DNA of 64,000 nt from Pseudomonas guangdongensis (GCF_900105885.1 NZ_LT629780.1:682001-746000), one strand, 5' to 3'; positions 53,065 through 61,985 are shown, counted from the first letter of the stretch. Program-made: numbers and translations. The notes: a model not told the origin generated them from the sequence alone.

Positions 53065-53382
53065 ATGAGTTCACCTCCGCAGTTCCAGATCCAGTTCCGC
53101 GAGCGCCTGGCCGGCAGCATCGCCAAGGCCGAGCGGGCGCTGAGCGCCGAGTACGCACCCAAGCTGGCGCTCTACCGGGAGCCGGAGCGGATCGTCGAGC
53201 GGCTCAACGGCATTCTCCAGCGCTGCACGCTGCTGCGCAGTCTGCTGCTGTTCCCCATGGGCGTCCGCGAGTTCAACGAGCTGCTGCGCAACGAGATCGA
53301 CTTCGTGCGCGGTGCCGAGCTGTTCCTCGACGAACTGGGGCTGTACCAACCGGCGGCACTCGGGGCCACCGCCGCGGTCTGA
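53065..53382 (+). CDS. unknown small protein, tandem paralogue 1
   Basis: A 105-residue helical protein. It shares with the next gene the blocks EPERIVERLNGILQRC and MGVREFNELLRNEIDFVRG, then AELFLDELG. I recognise no family. No membrane segment or signal is present. Location inside a flagellar region suggests a role there (for example a small chaperone-like factor), but that is inference only. Confidence 0.65.
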   Translation: MSSPPQFQIQFRERLAGSIAKAERALSAEYAPKLALYREPERIVERLNGILQRCTLLRSLLLFPMGVREFNELLRNEIDFVRGAELFLDELGLYQPAALGATAAV

Positions 53383-53535
53383 GGAAGGGTGCGCCGCTCG
53401 GCAAAGCGGAAAGCAGCGCACAAACGCTACTTTTCTGACGACAGAAAAATGTCTCTTCGCGTTACAGTAGGCGCCATCCGCAGGATGCGCCGCCGGCGCG
53501 GCCGCACCTTCCACTGACGACACCCGCAGATTCCC

Positions 53536-53838
53536 ATGAGCCAGACTCCTCTCCTTCAGGACCCGTTCCGCGCCCGCCTGGGCGGCATCATCCGCCAGGC
53601 CGAAACCGCCCTGAGCCCCGACTGGCAACCGCGCCTGCTGCAGTTCAAGGAGCCGGAGCGGATCGTCGAGCGCCTGCAGGCCATCATCAAACGCTGCGCG
53701 CTGCTCAACAGCCTGCTGCTCTTCGATATCGGCATGCGCGAGTTCAACGAGCTGCTGCGCAACGAGATCGACTTCGTGCGCGGCGCCGAGCTGTTCCTCG
53801 ACGAGTTGGGCATCGTACAGATGCAATCCACCGGCTGA
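53536..53838 (+). CDS. unknown small protein, tandem paralogue 2
   Basis: A 100-residue paralogue of the preceding gene, with EPERIVERLQAIIKRC, MREFNELLRNEIDFVRG and AELFLDELG kept almost unchanged while the N-terminus has diverged. The 27-base DNA block for FNELLRNEI is nearly identical between copies, which indicates recent duplication or strong constraint. It ends before a strong terminator. Confidence 0.65.
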   Translation: MSQTPLLQDPFRARLGGIIRQAETALSPDWQPRLLQFKEPERIVERLQAIIKRCALLNSLLLFDIGMREFNELLRNEIDFVRGAELFLDELGIVQMQSTG

Positions 53839-53863
53839 TCCGGCCACCGACTAGCGGAAACGA

Positions 53864-53889
53864 CAGACCCCGGCCGAGGCCGGGGTCTG
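53864..53889. terminator. bidirectional terminator hairpin
   Basis: CAGACCCCGGCC and its perfect complement lie around a two-base centre, between two convergent genes. No T run follows, so it may act with Rho or as a transcript stabiliser. Confidence 0.65.
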
Positions 53890-53909
53890 GGAGCGATGCG
53901 GGCGCTGGT

Positions 53910-54251
53910 TCAGTGCTTGAGCAGGCTGAACAGGTAGTCCGGCAGCGGGTCGATGACGATGGGCTGACCCTCGTAGCGGGCCTTGACCTCGGCCTGCGGG
54001 GCGACGCCGTTGGGCAGGCGCGCGGCATCGCCGAGCTGGCGATGGGCGTGGAAGTCGATGACGCAACCATCGGCCTCGACCCAGAAGTGCGGTGACAGAC
54101 TCTTACCATCCAGTTCCACTCGACCGAGCATCGCCTTGCAGGGAATGCGCTGCTCGGCCAGGCGGGTGATCACCAGGCGAGCCATGCCGTCGCATTCGAC
54201 GTGGGCGGGGTTCAGGTCATTGAGCAGGTTTTGTAACTGGGGGCCGTTCAT
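53910..54251 (-). CDS. small protein with a Cys-His-Asp (transglutaminase-like) pattern
   Basis: A 113-residue protein starting MNGPQLQNLLNDLNPAHVEC. The order Cys (VECDGMARLVITRL), His (SPHFWVEADG) and Asp (CVIDFHAHRQL) is that of papain/transglutaminase-type triads, including the helix after the Cys and the strand after the His. The domain is shorter than usual. It could be a minimal transglutaminase-like enzyme. No named family was recognised. A terminator-like hairpin lies downstream. Confidence 0.5.
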   Translation of the reverse strand: MNGPQLQNLLNDLNPAHVECDGMARLVITRLAEQRIPCKAMLGRVELDGKSLSPHFWVEADGCVIDFHAHRQLGDAARLPNGVAPQAEVKARYEGQPIVIDPLPDYLFSLLKH

Positions 54252-54369
54252 GGGTGGAATCCTTGGTGGTGTTCCGGCTGTTCAAGGTGGGCGTATTTTA
54301 GACTAAAGTCTAATGCCCGTGTATGCGCAGTTTTCCGGTTTCTTCCATCGCACATGAATTTCCGGCATA

Positions 54370-56487
54370 TCACGCCAGGCCGAGCGCCGCCGGTCGCGCC
54401 CGGCGCAGGTAGTCTTCCAGCTCGCTCAGGGGCATCGGCCGGGCGTAGTAGTAGCCCTGGAACACGTCGCACTGGCTGTCAAACAGCCGCGCCGCCTGGG
54501 CGGCGGTCTCCACGCCCTCGGCGACCACCTGCAGGTCGAGGTGGTGGGCCATGGAGATGATCCCGCGGGTCACGGCGGCATCGCGCGGGTCGTCGATCAG
54601 GTCGCGGATGAAGCTGCGGTCGATCTTGACCTTGTCGATCGGCAGGTCCTTGAGGTAGCTCAGGCTAGAGTAGCCGGTGCCGAAGTCATCCAGGGCCAGG
54701 CCGACGCCCAGCGCCTTGAGTTCGCGCAGCAGCGCGATGGCCCGCTCGGCGTTCTCCAGCAGCACGCTCTCGGTGATCTCCAGCTCCAGGCAGCGGGGCG
54801 GCAGGTCGCTGGCCCGCAGTGCCTCGCGCACGCTGTCGAGGAAGTTGTCGCGCAGGAAGTGCACCGCCGAGATGTTCACCGAGACGGCGCCGCCCTGCAG
54901 CCCGTCGAGCTGCAGGCGCCGGGCGTCGCGGCAGGCGCGGGCCAGCACCCAGAGGCTGATCGGGATGATCTGCCCGGTGTCCTCGGCGACCGGGATGAAG
55001 CGCGCCGGCGAGATCATCCCCTGCTCGGCGTGCGGCCAGCGCAGCAGCGCCTCGTAGCCGGTCACCGCGCCGCTGCGCGCATCGATCTGCGGCTGGTAGT
55101 GCAGCTCGAAACTCAGCGCCTCGATGGCCTTCTGCAGCTCGTTGCGCAGGGTCATGCTTTCGCTGACCTGGCGGTTGAGGTGCTCGGTGTACCACTGGTA
55201 GTTGTTGCGGCCGCGCTGCTTGGCCTGGTACATGGCCAGGTCGGCCTGCTGGATCAGCTGCATGGGCTGGGCGATGGCGCCGTCGCTGAGGGTGATGCCG
55301 ATGCTGGCGGTGACGTGCAGGTCCAGCTCGTTGAGCCGGTAGGGCCGCGCCACGCAGGCGATCAGCCGCTCGGCGACCGCCAGCACGTCCTCGCCGTGGG
55401 CCAGGTCGGGGAGGACGATGACGAACTCGTCGCCGCCCAGGCGCGCCAGGGTATCGCCGGGACGCAGCTCGGCGGCCAGGCGCTGCGCCACCTCGACCAG
55501 CATGCGGTCGCCGATGGCGTGGCCGAGGGTGTCGTTGATCGGCTTGAAGCCGTCGAGGTCCAGCAGCATCACTCCCAGCTGGCGCTGGTAGCGGCGGGCG
55601 ATCTGGCAGCCCTGCTCCAGCCGGTCTTCCATCAGCGCGCGGTTGGGCAGGCCGGTGAGCACGTCGTGGTTGGCGTTGTAGGCCAGCTGCGACTCGAAGT
55701 GCTTGCGCTCGGAGATGTCGTTCTGCACGCCGATGTAGTGGGTGATCACCCCGCGCTCGTCGGGCACCGGGGCGATGTACAGGTCGTTCCAGAAGGCGCT
55801 GCCGTCCTTGCGGAAGTTGCGCAGCACCACATGCACCTCGCGCTGCGCGGCCAGCGCCCGGCGGATCTCCTCGATGCCGCTCTGCCGCGTCTCACTCCCC
55901 TGCAGGAAGCGGCAGTTGCGGCCGAGCGCCTCCTCGGCGCTGTAGCCGGTGATCTGCTCGAAGGCCGGGTTGACGTAGATCACCGGGCGGCCGGGAGCCT
56001 GCGCGTCGACGATCAGCACGCCGTTGTGGCTGGCTTCCAGGCAGCGCTGCAGCAGCGCGGCGCGGGCGTTGCTCTGCAGCAGGCGCTCGCTGGCGGCGCT
56101 GCGCTCCAGGGCGTAGCGGATCGCGCGGCCGAGCTGGCGGGCGTCGAACTGGCCCTTGACCAGGTAGTCGGCGGCGCCCATGGCCAGTGCGCGGGCATCC
56201 AGCTCGGTGTCGTCCTGGCCGGTGAGCAGGATCATCGGCCGCAGCCGGCCGGCCTCGCCGGCGTATTCGAGCAGCTCCAGGCCGGAGTCGGCGCCGAGCC
56301 GGTAGTCGATCAGGTAGAGGTCGTGGGCATCGCGCGCCAGCGCGGCCTTGCCGGCGGCCAGGCCGCTGACCCAGTCGAGGTGGCAGGACAGGCCGGCGGC
56401 CTCGTCGAGCAGGTCGCGCAGGATCAGGTAGTCGTCCTCGTCGTCCTCGATCAGCAGCAGGCGCAGCGGTTGCGCGGTGGGGGTCAT
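54370..56487 (-). CDS. REC-LOV-GGDEF-EAL blue-light c-di-GMP enzyme
   Basis: The 705-residue protein has, in order, a receiver (LLIEDDEDDYLIL, YLIDYRLGADSG; about 1-125), a LOV domain (about 140-255) with the flavin-binding motif GRNCRFLQGSE (Cys about 189), NFRKDGSAFWNDLYI and YIGVQND, a GGDEF domain with RLGGDEFVIV and an upstream RxxD inhibitory site (RPGD), and an EAL domain (YEALLRW, ELEITESVL, DDFGTGYSSL, VAEGVET). All catalytic motifs are intact. Blue light and phosphorylation may therefore both tune c-di-GMP. Its ATG overlaps the upstream response regulator gene by four bases. Confidence 0.93.
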   Translation of the reverse strand: MTPTAQPLRLLLIEDDEDDYLILRDLLDEAAGLSCHLDWVSGLAAGKAALARDAHDLYLIDYRLGADSGLELLEYAGEAGRLRPMILLTGQDDTELDARALAMGAADYLVKGQFDARQLGRAIRYALERSAASERLLQSNARAALLQRCLEASHNGVLIVDAQAPGRPVIYVNPAFEQITGYSAEEALGRNCRFLQGSETRQSGIEEIRRALAAQREVHVVLRNFRKDGSAFWNDLYIAPVPDERGVITHYIGVQNDISERKHFESQLAYNANHDVLTGLPNRALMEDRLEQGCQIARRYQRQLGVMLLDLDGFKPINDTLGHAIGDRMLVEVAQRLAAELRPGDTLARLGGDEFVIVLPDLAHGEDVLAVAERLIACVARPYRLNELDLHVTASIGITLSDGAIAQPMQLIQQADLAMYQAKQRGRNNYQWYTEHLNRQVSESMTLRNELQKAIEALSFELHYQPQIDARSGAVTGYEALLRWPHAEQGMISPARFIPVAEDTGQIIPISLWVLARACRDARRLQLDGLQGGAVSVNISAVHFLRDNFLDSVREALRASDLPPRCLELEITESVLLENAERAIALLRELKALGVGLALDDFGTGYSSLSYLKDLPIDKVKIDRSFIRDLIDDPRDAAVTRGIISMAHHLDLQVVAEGVETAAQAARLFDSQCDVFQGYYYARPMPLSELEDYLRRARPAALGLA

Positions 56488-56936
56488 GTCGGTGGGTCCT
56501 GTTCCGGGGTGTCGCTGGCGCAGCGATAGTGGCCGAGACTGCCGATCAGGTCGAGCAGCCCCTGGTAGCTGGCGGGTTTGCTGAAGAAGGCGCGGGCGCC
56601 GGCCTGGCGGGTGGCGGCGATTTCCTCGGCGTCGCAGGAGGTGCTGAGGATCACCACCGGGATGTGCCGCAGGCGCGGCTCGCGCTGCAGCTCGCGCAGC
56701 GTCTCGCGGCCGTCCATGCGCGGCATGTTGAGGTCGAGGAGGATCAGTTGCGGGCAGCAGGCGCCGCGCAGGTCGTGGCGCAGGCAGCGCTGCAGGTAGG
56801 CCAGCGCCTCCTCGCCGTCGTGGGCGAAGGCCACCGGCCCCTCGACCCGGCACTCGCGCAGGGCCTCCTGCAGCAGTAGGCAGTCGTCGGGATCGTCGTC
56901 GACCACCAGGATCGGGCCGCACAGGTTCGGCTGCAT
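56484..56936 (-). CDS. single-domain response regulator
   Basis: A 150-residue CheY/Rcp1-like receiver: ILVVDDDPDDCLLLQEAL (acidic pocket), LILLDLNMPRMDGRETL (phospho-Asp), VVILSTSCDAEEI (Thr/Ser) and FFSKPASY (Lys). It has no output domain. It sits between the sensor kinase and the LOV c-di-GMP enzyme and overlaps the latter by four bases, so it should relay phosphate between them. Confidence 0.92.
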   Translation of the reverse strand: MQPNLCGPILVVDDDPDDCLLLQEALRECRVEGPVAFAHDGEEALAYLQRCLRHDLRGACCPQLILLDLNMPRMDGRETLRELQREPRLRHIPVVILSTSCDAEEIAATRQAGARAFFSKPASYQGLLDLIGSLGHYRCASDTPEQDPPT

Positions 56937-56938
56937 GC

Positions 56939-58768
56939 TCAGGCTCCTTGCTCGCGGACCGGGAAGCTCACGCAGAAGCGCGCGCCCTCGCCCGACCGGC
57001 TGCTGGCGGAGAGCGTCGCGCCATGGCGCTCGACGATCTTCTTGACGATGGCCAGGCCCATGCCGGTGCCGGGATAGTCCTGGCGGCCGTGCAGGCGCTG
57101 GAAGGGGTTGAAGATGCGGTCGAGGTACTTCTCGTCGAAGCCCACACCGCGGTCGCTGACGCACAGGGTATGGCGCCCGGCCTCGTCTGGCCAGGCGCGG
57201 ATGCTCACCTGTGGGGCCTGGCCCGGGGCGTGGAACTTGATGGCGTTGCCGAGCAGGTTCTGCAGCAACTGGCGGATCTGCAGCGGGTCGCCGTCGATGC
57301 ACGGCAACGGCTCGCGGACGATCTGCGCGCCCTCGGCCTCGATGGCGCCCTCCAGATCGTGCAGCACCTCGTCGAGCAGCGCGTCCAGCGACAGGCGCAC
57401 GAACGGCTGGGCGCGGGTGGCGACCCGCGAATAGGCCAGCAGGTCGCGGATCAGCCCCTGCATGCGCACCGCCGCGCCGCTCATCCGCTGCAGGTAGTCG
57501 AGGCACTGGTCGTCGAGCCCGCTGGCGCGGCTCTGCAGACGTTCGGCGAAGGCCTGGATCTTGCGCAGCGGCTCCTGCAGATCGTGGGAGGCAACGAAGG
57601 CGAACTCCTGCAGTTCGCGGTTGCTGCGCGCCAGTTCGTCGAGGGTCGCCTGCAGGGTGCGCTCGGCGGCCTTGCGCTGGTGGATGTCCTTGGCCACGCA
57701 GAACACCCCGACGATGCCGCTGTCGGTGACGATCGGCATCAGCGTGACCTCCAGCTCCAGCGGCTGGCCGGCGGCGTCGACGCCCTGCACCTCGAAGCCG
57801 CTCGGCTGGCCGACGGCGCTGCGCCGCAGGCGGGGCAGGATGCGCTGCGCCTCGGCGCCGGGCAGGTGGCGGCTGTAGTGGCTGCCGCACAGGCGCGTCT
57901 CGTCATGGCCGAACAGCGCGCAGGCGGCCGGGTTGGCCTGCTGGATGCGCCCGTCGAGGGCGAAGGCCAGCACCGGATCGGGGCTGCAGCTGAACAGCGA
58001 GCGAAAGCGCTGTTCGCTGTCCTGCAGGCGGGCATGGGCCTGCAGGTGCTCGATGGCCAGGCCGGCCAGATGGCTGGCGGTGGCCACCCGCTCCTCCAGC
58101 TCCGCCTCGACCCCGGCGGAATGCGACCGGTAGATGCCGAAGGTACCGAGCAGCTGGCCGTCGCCGGCCAGCAGCGGCGTCGACCAACAGCTGTTCAACG
58201 CATGCCGGGCCAGCAGCTCGTGCAGCCCGGTCCAGGCCGGGTCGCGGGCGGTATCGGCGCTGAGCACCGGCTGGCGGCGATGGGCGGCGGTGCCGCAGGA
58301 GCCGATGCCTTCGCGGATCGGCACGCTGGCGATGGCCTCGCTGTAGTCGGTCGGCAGGTTCGGCGCGGCGGCCAGTTGCAGGCGGCGGCCGTCGCCCGAG
58401 GCGGTCATGATCGAGCAGCGCAGGTCGCTGCCGCGCGACTCGACCAGCCGACAGATCTCGCCGAGGGTGCTCGCCAGCGGCTGGCGGGTGGAGATCATCC
58501 CGAGGATGCGCCGCTGCGCCTCCACATAGGCCTGCTTGTCGGCCTGCTGGTCGTCGAGGCGCTGCTGCCGACGAGCCGGCGCCGGCGCGCGCGGCACGAG
58601 CATCAGCAACAGGTTTAGGAGCAGACCGCAGGCCAGCACCGGCAGCAGCCACGCCGGCGGCGCCTGGCGCTGCAGCAGGGCGACCAGCAGGCTGGCCAGG
58701 CCGACCGCCTGCAGGGCGAAGGCCAGGGCACGAAGGTAGACCGGAAAGGACGCGGCGCGTAGGTACAT
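56939..58768 (-). CDS. membrane-bound GAF-PAS sensor histidine kinase
   Basis: About 609 residues: two membrane helices at the N-terminus (LRALAFALQAVGLASLLVAL, PVLACGLLLNLLLMLV), a GAF domain (about 100-250), a PAS domain (SLFSCSPDPVLAFALDG, about 260-375), a HisKA domain with FAFVASHDLQEPLRKIQAF (His), and an ATPase domain with LLQNLLGNAIKFHAP, DRGVGFDEKY and GTGMGLAIVKKIVE. It lies two bases before the response regulator gene. Several in-frame ATGs exist; MYLRAASFP is chosen because it directly precedes the first helix. Confidence 0.88.
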   Translation of the reverse strand: MYLRAASFPVYLRALAFALQAVGLASLLVALLQRQAPPAWLLPVLACGLLLNLLLMLVPRAPAPARRQQRLDDQQADKQAYVEAQRRILGMISTRQPLASTLGEICRLVESRGSDLRCSIMTASGDGRRLQLAAAPNLPTDYSEAIASVPIREGIGSCGTAAHRRQPVLSADTARDPAWTGLHELLARHALNSCWSTPLLAGDGQLLGTFGIYRSHSAGVEAELEERVATASHLAGLAIEHLQAHARLQDSEQRFRSLFSCSPDPVLAFALDGRIQQANPAACALFGHDETRLCGSHYSRHLPGAEAQRILPRLRRSAVGQPSGFEVQGVDAAGQPLELEVTLMPIVTDSGIVGVFCVAKDIHQRKAAERTLQATLDELARSNRELQEFAFVASHDLQEPLRKIQAFAERLQSRASGLDDQCLDYLQRMSGAAVRMQGLIRDLLAYSRVATRAQPFVRLSLDALLDEVLHDLEGAIEAEGAQIVREPLPCIDGDPLQIRQLLQNLLGNAIKFHAPGQAPQVSIRAWPDEAGRHTLCVSDRGVGFDEKYLDRIFNPFQRLHGRQDYPGTGMGLAIVKKIVERHGATLSASSRSGEGARFCVSFPVREQGA

Positions 58769-58924
58769 GTATGGGCTGCCCGGATATCCCGCGGCCCTCA
58801 TGGCCGGGGAACGCCACTGTAGCGGCAAATCGCCGGGCGATGCAGCGTCTTCCGGACTATCGTATAAGCCGCCGCGCACGGCTGCCGGCACGCCGCGGGC
58901 AGGCGCGAACCGACCGCCCGACGC

Positions 58925-58951
58925 TCAAGACTCGCGGCGGCCAGCCGATAT
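58925..58951 (+). promoter_or_regulatory. sigma28 promoter of flaG
   Basis: TCAA (58925-58928), 15 bases, then GCCGATAT (58944-58951) match the Pseudomonas FliA pattern, about 54 bases before the flaG ATG. Confidence 0.85.
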
Positions 58952-59004
58952 GCTTGTCGATGTGCCATGACAAAAAGTCATGCTTCGTATGGAGGGGAAC
59001 ACCC

Positions 59005-59379
59005 ATGAATTCACCGCTCTTGGATGCCAGCGCCGTCACACCCAACCCGGCCACCGTCAACCTCACGCCCCGGCAACGCCTCGAAGGCGCTCTCGCCCAG
59101 CTGCCCGCCGTCGCCGGCAGCGCCGCCGCGCAGAGCCAGAGCAGCCAGCCGGCACTGCTCGACCGCCAGGAACTGGTCGAGCCGGTACAGCGCATCAACG
59201 AGTCGCTGGCCGGCTTCGGCGTCGAGTTCCAGCTCAGCGAGCCGGGCAAGCATCTGGTCGCACAGATCGTCGACCGCGAGAGCGGCGAGCTGATCCGGCA
59301 GATTCCCAGCGAGGAAGTGCTGCGCGTGATCGACAATCTGGACAAGATGCGCGGCCGCCTGCTCGAAGAGACCGCCTGA
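59005..59379 (+). CDS. flaG: FlaG family flagellar protein
   Basis: A 124-residue protein with a disordered N-terminus and the FlaG core: VQRINESLAGFGVEFQLSEP, VAQIVDRESGELIRQIPSEE and VLRVIDNLDKMRG. FlaG influences filament length and lies next to fliC or fliD in polar flagellar clusters. GGAGGGGAAC precedes the ATG. A sigma28 promoter lies upstream, and no fliD is visible here. Confidence 0.88.
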   Translation: MNSPLLDASAVTPNPATVNLTPRQRLEGALAQLPAVAGSAAAQSQSSQPALLDRQELVEPVQRINESLAGFGVEFQLSEPGKHLVAQIVDRESGELIRQIPSEEVLRVIDNLDKMRGRLLEETA

Positions 59380-59413
59380 GTCGTCCGCCAGGCGGCGACC
59401 CGGATCGGCGCCA

Positions 59414-59441
59414 CGCCCCGACTCGTACACCGAGCGGGGCG
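59414..59441. terminator. hairpin between flaG and the PilZ/HD-GYP gene
   Basis: CGCCCCG and CGGGGCG, extended by CTCG/CGAG, enclose a short loop between two convergent genes. No T tract follows. Confidence 0.5.
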
Positions 59442-59461
59442 GGCATGCAGTACGTACCCGC

Positions 59462-61177
59462 TCAGGCCCAGCGGGCCTCCGGCACGATGATACCCTCGAC
59501 CTTGCCCAGCTTGCCCAGCTCGGTGCCGGTCAGCGGCTCGCTGAGGGTCGCACCCAGCAGGGTGGCCTGATCGGTGAGCTGCACCTGGGCGATGCGCCCC
59601 TGGGTGTCCAGACGCTGCACCCAGCCCAGCGCGCCCTCGGCGAAGCGCACCAGCGCGCCGATCGGGATGATCCCGAAGTGGCGGATGTAACGGCTGCACC
59701 ACTGGCTGTCAAGCTGCGCCTCGCGGCCGATCAGGTAGCGATAGATGCCGCTGACCGCCTGCCCCGGACGATCCGGACGGGCGCGGCTCATCGCGTCGAC
59801 CACGTCGACCACCGCGGCGACCCGGGCCAGTTCGCCCAGTTGCTCGCCCTTCAGCGCCAGCGGATAGCCGCTGCCATCCAGACGCTCGTTGATGCCCTCG
59901 ACGATACCGCGGATCACCGGCTCAGGAATCCACTTGCAGCTGCCCATGCGCGCGCGCAGCATGCCGACGTGGGTGGCGAACTCGCTGCGCTGTTCGGCGC
60001 TCATCCGCTCGACGCGCAGCAGCGCCGGCGGCAGCAGGGCCTTGCCCAGGTCGTGCACCAGAGCACAGGCGACCACTGCCTTGACCAGGTCGCGCGGCGC
60101 GTTGCGAGCGGCGATCAGGTCGGCCAGGCGGGTGGCCACGGCGATGCTGTGCTGCACCAGCGGCGAGTCGTCGACCAGGCAGTGGCTGGCGAACAGCATC
60201 GACTCGCGGTCCTCGTCGAGCAGGTTGAGGAGGAATTCGCTGTGCCGCGACAGCAGCACCGGATCGACCTCGCCGCCCTGCTGCAGCTGCAGCAGCTGGC
60301 CGTTGAGGTACACCGCGACCCGCGCCAGGCGGCGGGCCATCGGCGTGGCGTAGTCGAGGCCGTGGGGACGCGGGCCGCTGTCGACCGCCTTGCTCTGCTC
60401 GGGACGCACGAACAGCGCCGAGGGCGCCAGCGAGGCGTCGCCGCCCACCGCGGTGCGCGCCCCTTCGCGCTCGATCTCGCGCACATAGAACCACAGGCGC
60501 CGCTCCAGCTCGGCGCTCAGCTCGCCGAAGCCGCAGCCGAAGCGCACGCTCTGCCAGTCGCCGCTGATCTGTGCATGGCGCACCACGCCGTTCAGGTTGA
60601 CCTTCTGGCCGTTGGGGAACTGCAGCTCGATGCGCTCGAGCACATGCTCGGCCTGCAGCTCGGCGGCGCCGCCGGCGGCCTGCAGCTCCAGGCGGCAGCC
60701 CCCGAGCGACAGGTCGAGCAGGCGACCGCCGAACAGGCGGTCGCTGTTCTCGGCCTTCACCGTCACCAGCACTTCCATGCGCGCGTTCAGCTCGGCGCGG
60801 AAGGTACTGCGCCGGTGCAGCACTTCCAGCCACTGTGGCCAGTCGCAGGCGATCTGCACCCGGCCGGCCACTTCCAGACGCTGGCGCGGGCGCAGCGGCG
60901 CGGTCTGCAGCAGGGTGCCGCCGGCCCGGCCGGTCAGCACGAAGGACTCGGGCATCTTCTCCAGCATGTCGGCCACGCCGGGCGCCGAGGTCAGGTCGAG
61001 CACCAGCTCCTCGTCGGGACTGACCTCCATCAGCAGCACCGGCAGCGGCTGCTCCTCCTGGTAGATGCACAGCAGCTGCGCGTCGCCCTGGGCACACAGG
61101 GTTTCGAGCAGATCGCGGCAACGCCCCGGATGTTCGACGCGGGTGAAGATATCGCTGGCCTGTTGTTCCATTTCCAT
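59462..61177 (-). CDS. PilZ plus HD-GYP c-di-GMP protein
   Basis: The 571-residue protein has a YcgR-like N-terminal region, a PilZ domain (RRSTFR, then LLDLSLGGCRLEL; about 120-235) that should bind c-di-GMP, and an HD-GYP domain (ALVHDLGKALLP about residue 370; NERLDGSGYPLALKGEQ about 435) that should hydrolyse it. Key residues are kept. The fusion could act as a flagellar brake with its own off-switch. A sigma28 promoter upstream ties it to late flagellar expression. No membrane helix is present. Confidence 0.88.
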   Translation of the reverse strand: MEMEQQASDIFTRVEHPGRCRDLLETLCAQGDAQLLCIYQEEQPLPVLLMEVSPDEELVLDLTSAPGVADMLEKMPESFVLTGRAGGTLLQTAPLRPRQRLEVAGRVQIACDWPQWLEVLHRRSTFRAELNARMEVLVTVKAENSDRLFGGRLLDLSLGGCRLELQAAGGAAELQAEHVLERIELQFPNGQKVNLNGVVRHAQISGDWQSVRFGCGFGELSAELERRLWFYVREIEREGARTAVGGDASLAPSALFVRPEQSKAVDSGPRPHGLDYATPMARRLARVAVYLNGQLLQLQQGGEVDPVLLSRHSEFLLNLLDEDRESMLFASHCLVDDSPLVQHSIAVATRLADLIAARNAPRDLVKAVVACALVHDLGKALLPPALLRVERMSAEQRSEFATHVGMLRARMGSCKWIPEPVIRGIVEGINERLDGSGYPLALKGEQLGELARVAAVVDVVDAMSRARPDRPGQAVSGIYRYLIGREAQLDSQWCSRYIRHFGIIPIGALVRFAEGALGWVQRLDTQGRIAQVQLTDQATLLGATLSEPLTGTELGKLGKVEGIIVPEARWA

Positions 61178-61249
61178 CCCTTAGCTCGCCTGCGGCAGGA
61201 CGCCGGCCGGTCGCGGGCGGGTCATGCAAAAGGTCGTTATGATGCCAGC

Positions 61250-61276
61250 ATATCGGCTGTGCGGGGATCGACTTTA
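61250..61276 (-). promoter_or_regulatory. sigma28 promoter of the PilZ/HD-GYP gene
   Basis: On the minus strand TAAA (61276-61273), 15 bases, and GCCGATAT (61257-61250) fit the FliA consensus, about 73 bases before the ATG. It lies just downstream of fliA. Confidence 0.85.
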
Positions 61277-61286
61277 GCCGCCCGCC

Positions 61287-61985
61287 TCACTCCGACAGCC
61301 AGCTGCGCAGCCGCGCCACCGCCTGGCTGTGCAACTGACAGACGCGCGACTCGCTGACCCCGAGCACGGCGCCGATTTCCTTGAGATTGAGGTCTTCCTG
61401 GTAGTAGAGGGCGAGCAGCAACTTCTCGCGCTCGGGCAGGGCTTCGATGGCCTTGATCAGCCGCTCGCGGTCGCGCCCCTCGGCCAGCTCGGCGAACGGC
61501 GAGAGGGCCTGGCTGGTGGCGCTCACCGCATCGATCTCGTCCTCGCCCATCTCGTCGAGCGCCACCATCTGGCTGCCGTTGGCATCCAGCAGCAGCTGAC
61601 GGTATTCGGCTAGGTCGATGCCCAGCGCGGCGGCGATCTCGCGCTCCTCGGGCGCACGACCGAGGCGCTGTTCGAGCAGACGCAGAGTCTCGTCCAGGGC
61701 ACGGGCGTTGCGCCGCACCCGGCGCGGCACCCAGTCGCGACTGCGCAGCTCGTCGAGCATGGCGCCGCGGATGCGCTGGCTGGCGAAGGTGGCGAAGCTG
61801 GCGCCCTGATTGGCGTCGAAGCGCTTGAGGGCATCGAGCAGGCCGATGGTGCCGGCCTGGATCAGGTCGTCCAGCTCGACGCAGGCCGGCAGCTTGAGCT
61901 GCAGGCTGAGGGCCTGGCGCCGCACCAGCGGCAGATGCTGTTCGAGCAGATCGCGCTGTTTGAGTTTGCCCTGTGCCGTGTACAT
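61287..61985 (-). CDS. fliA: flagellar sigma factor 28 (FliA)
   Basis: The 232-residue protein contains sigma region 2 (LDDLIQAGTIGLLDALKRFD, FATFASQRIRGAMLDELRSR, DWVPRRVRR), region 3 and region 4 (LPEREKLLLALYYQEDLNLK, EIGAVLGVSESRVCQLHSQA). It directs late flagellar promoters such as those found before fliC, flaG and the PilZ/HD-GYP gene. It is shorter than and different from the polar P. aeruginosa FliA at the N-terminus and centre, so it may belong to a second flagellar system. It is last in a minus-strand run after flhE. Confidence 0.93.
   Translation of the reverse strand: MYTAQGKLKQRDLLEQHLPLVRRQALSLQLKLPACVELDDLIQAGTIGLLDALKRFDANQGASFATFASQRIRGAMLDELRSRDWVPRRVRRNARALDETLRLLEQRLGRAPEEREIAAALGIDLAEYRQLLLDANGSQMVALDEMGEDEIDAVSATSQALSPFAELAEGRDRERLIKAIEALPEREKLLLALYYQEDLNLKEIGAVLGVSESRVCQLHSQAVARLRSWLSE

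Noticed and set aside
53065..53838. FliS or FliT chaperones
   Set aside because: Size and helical content fit, but none of the FliS/FliT sequence features I know are present.
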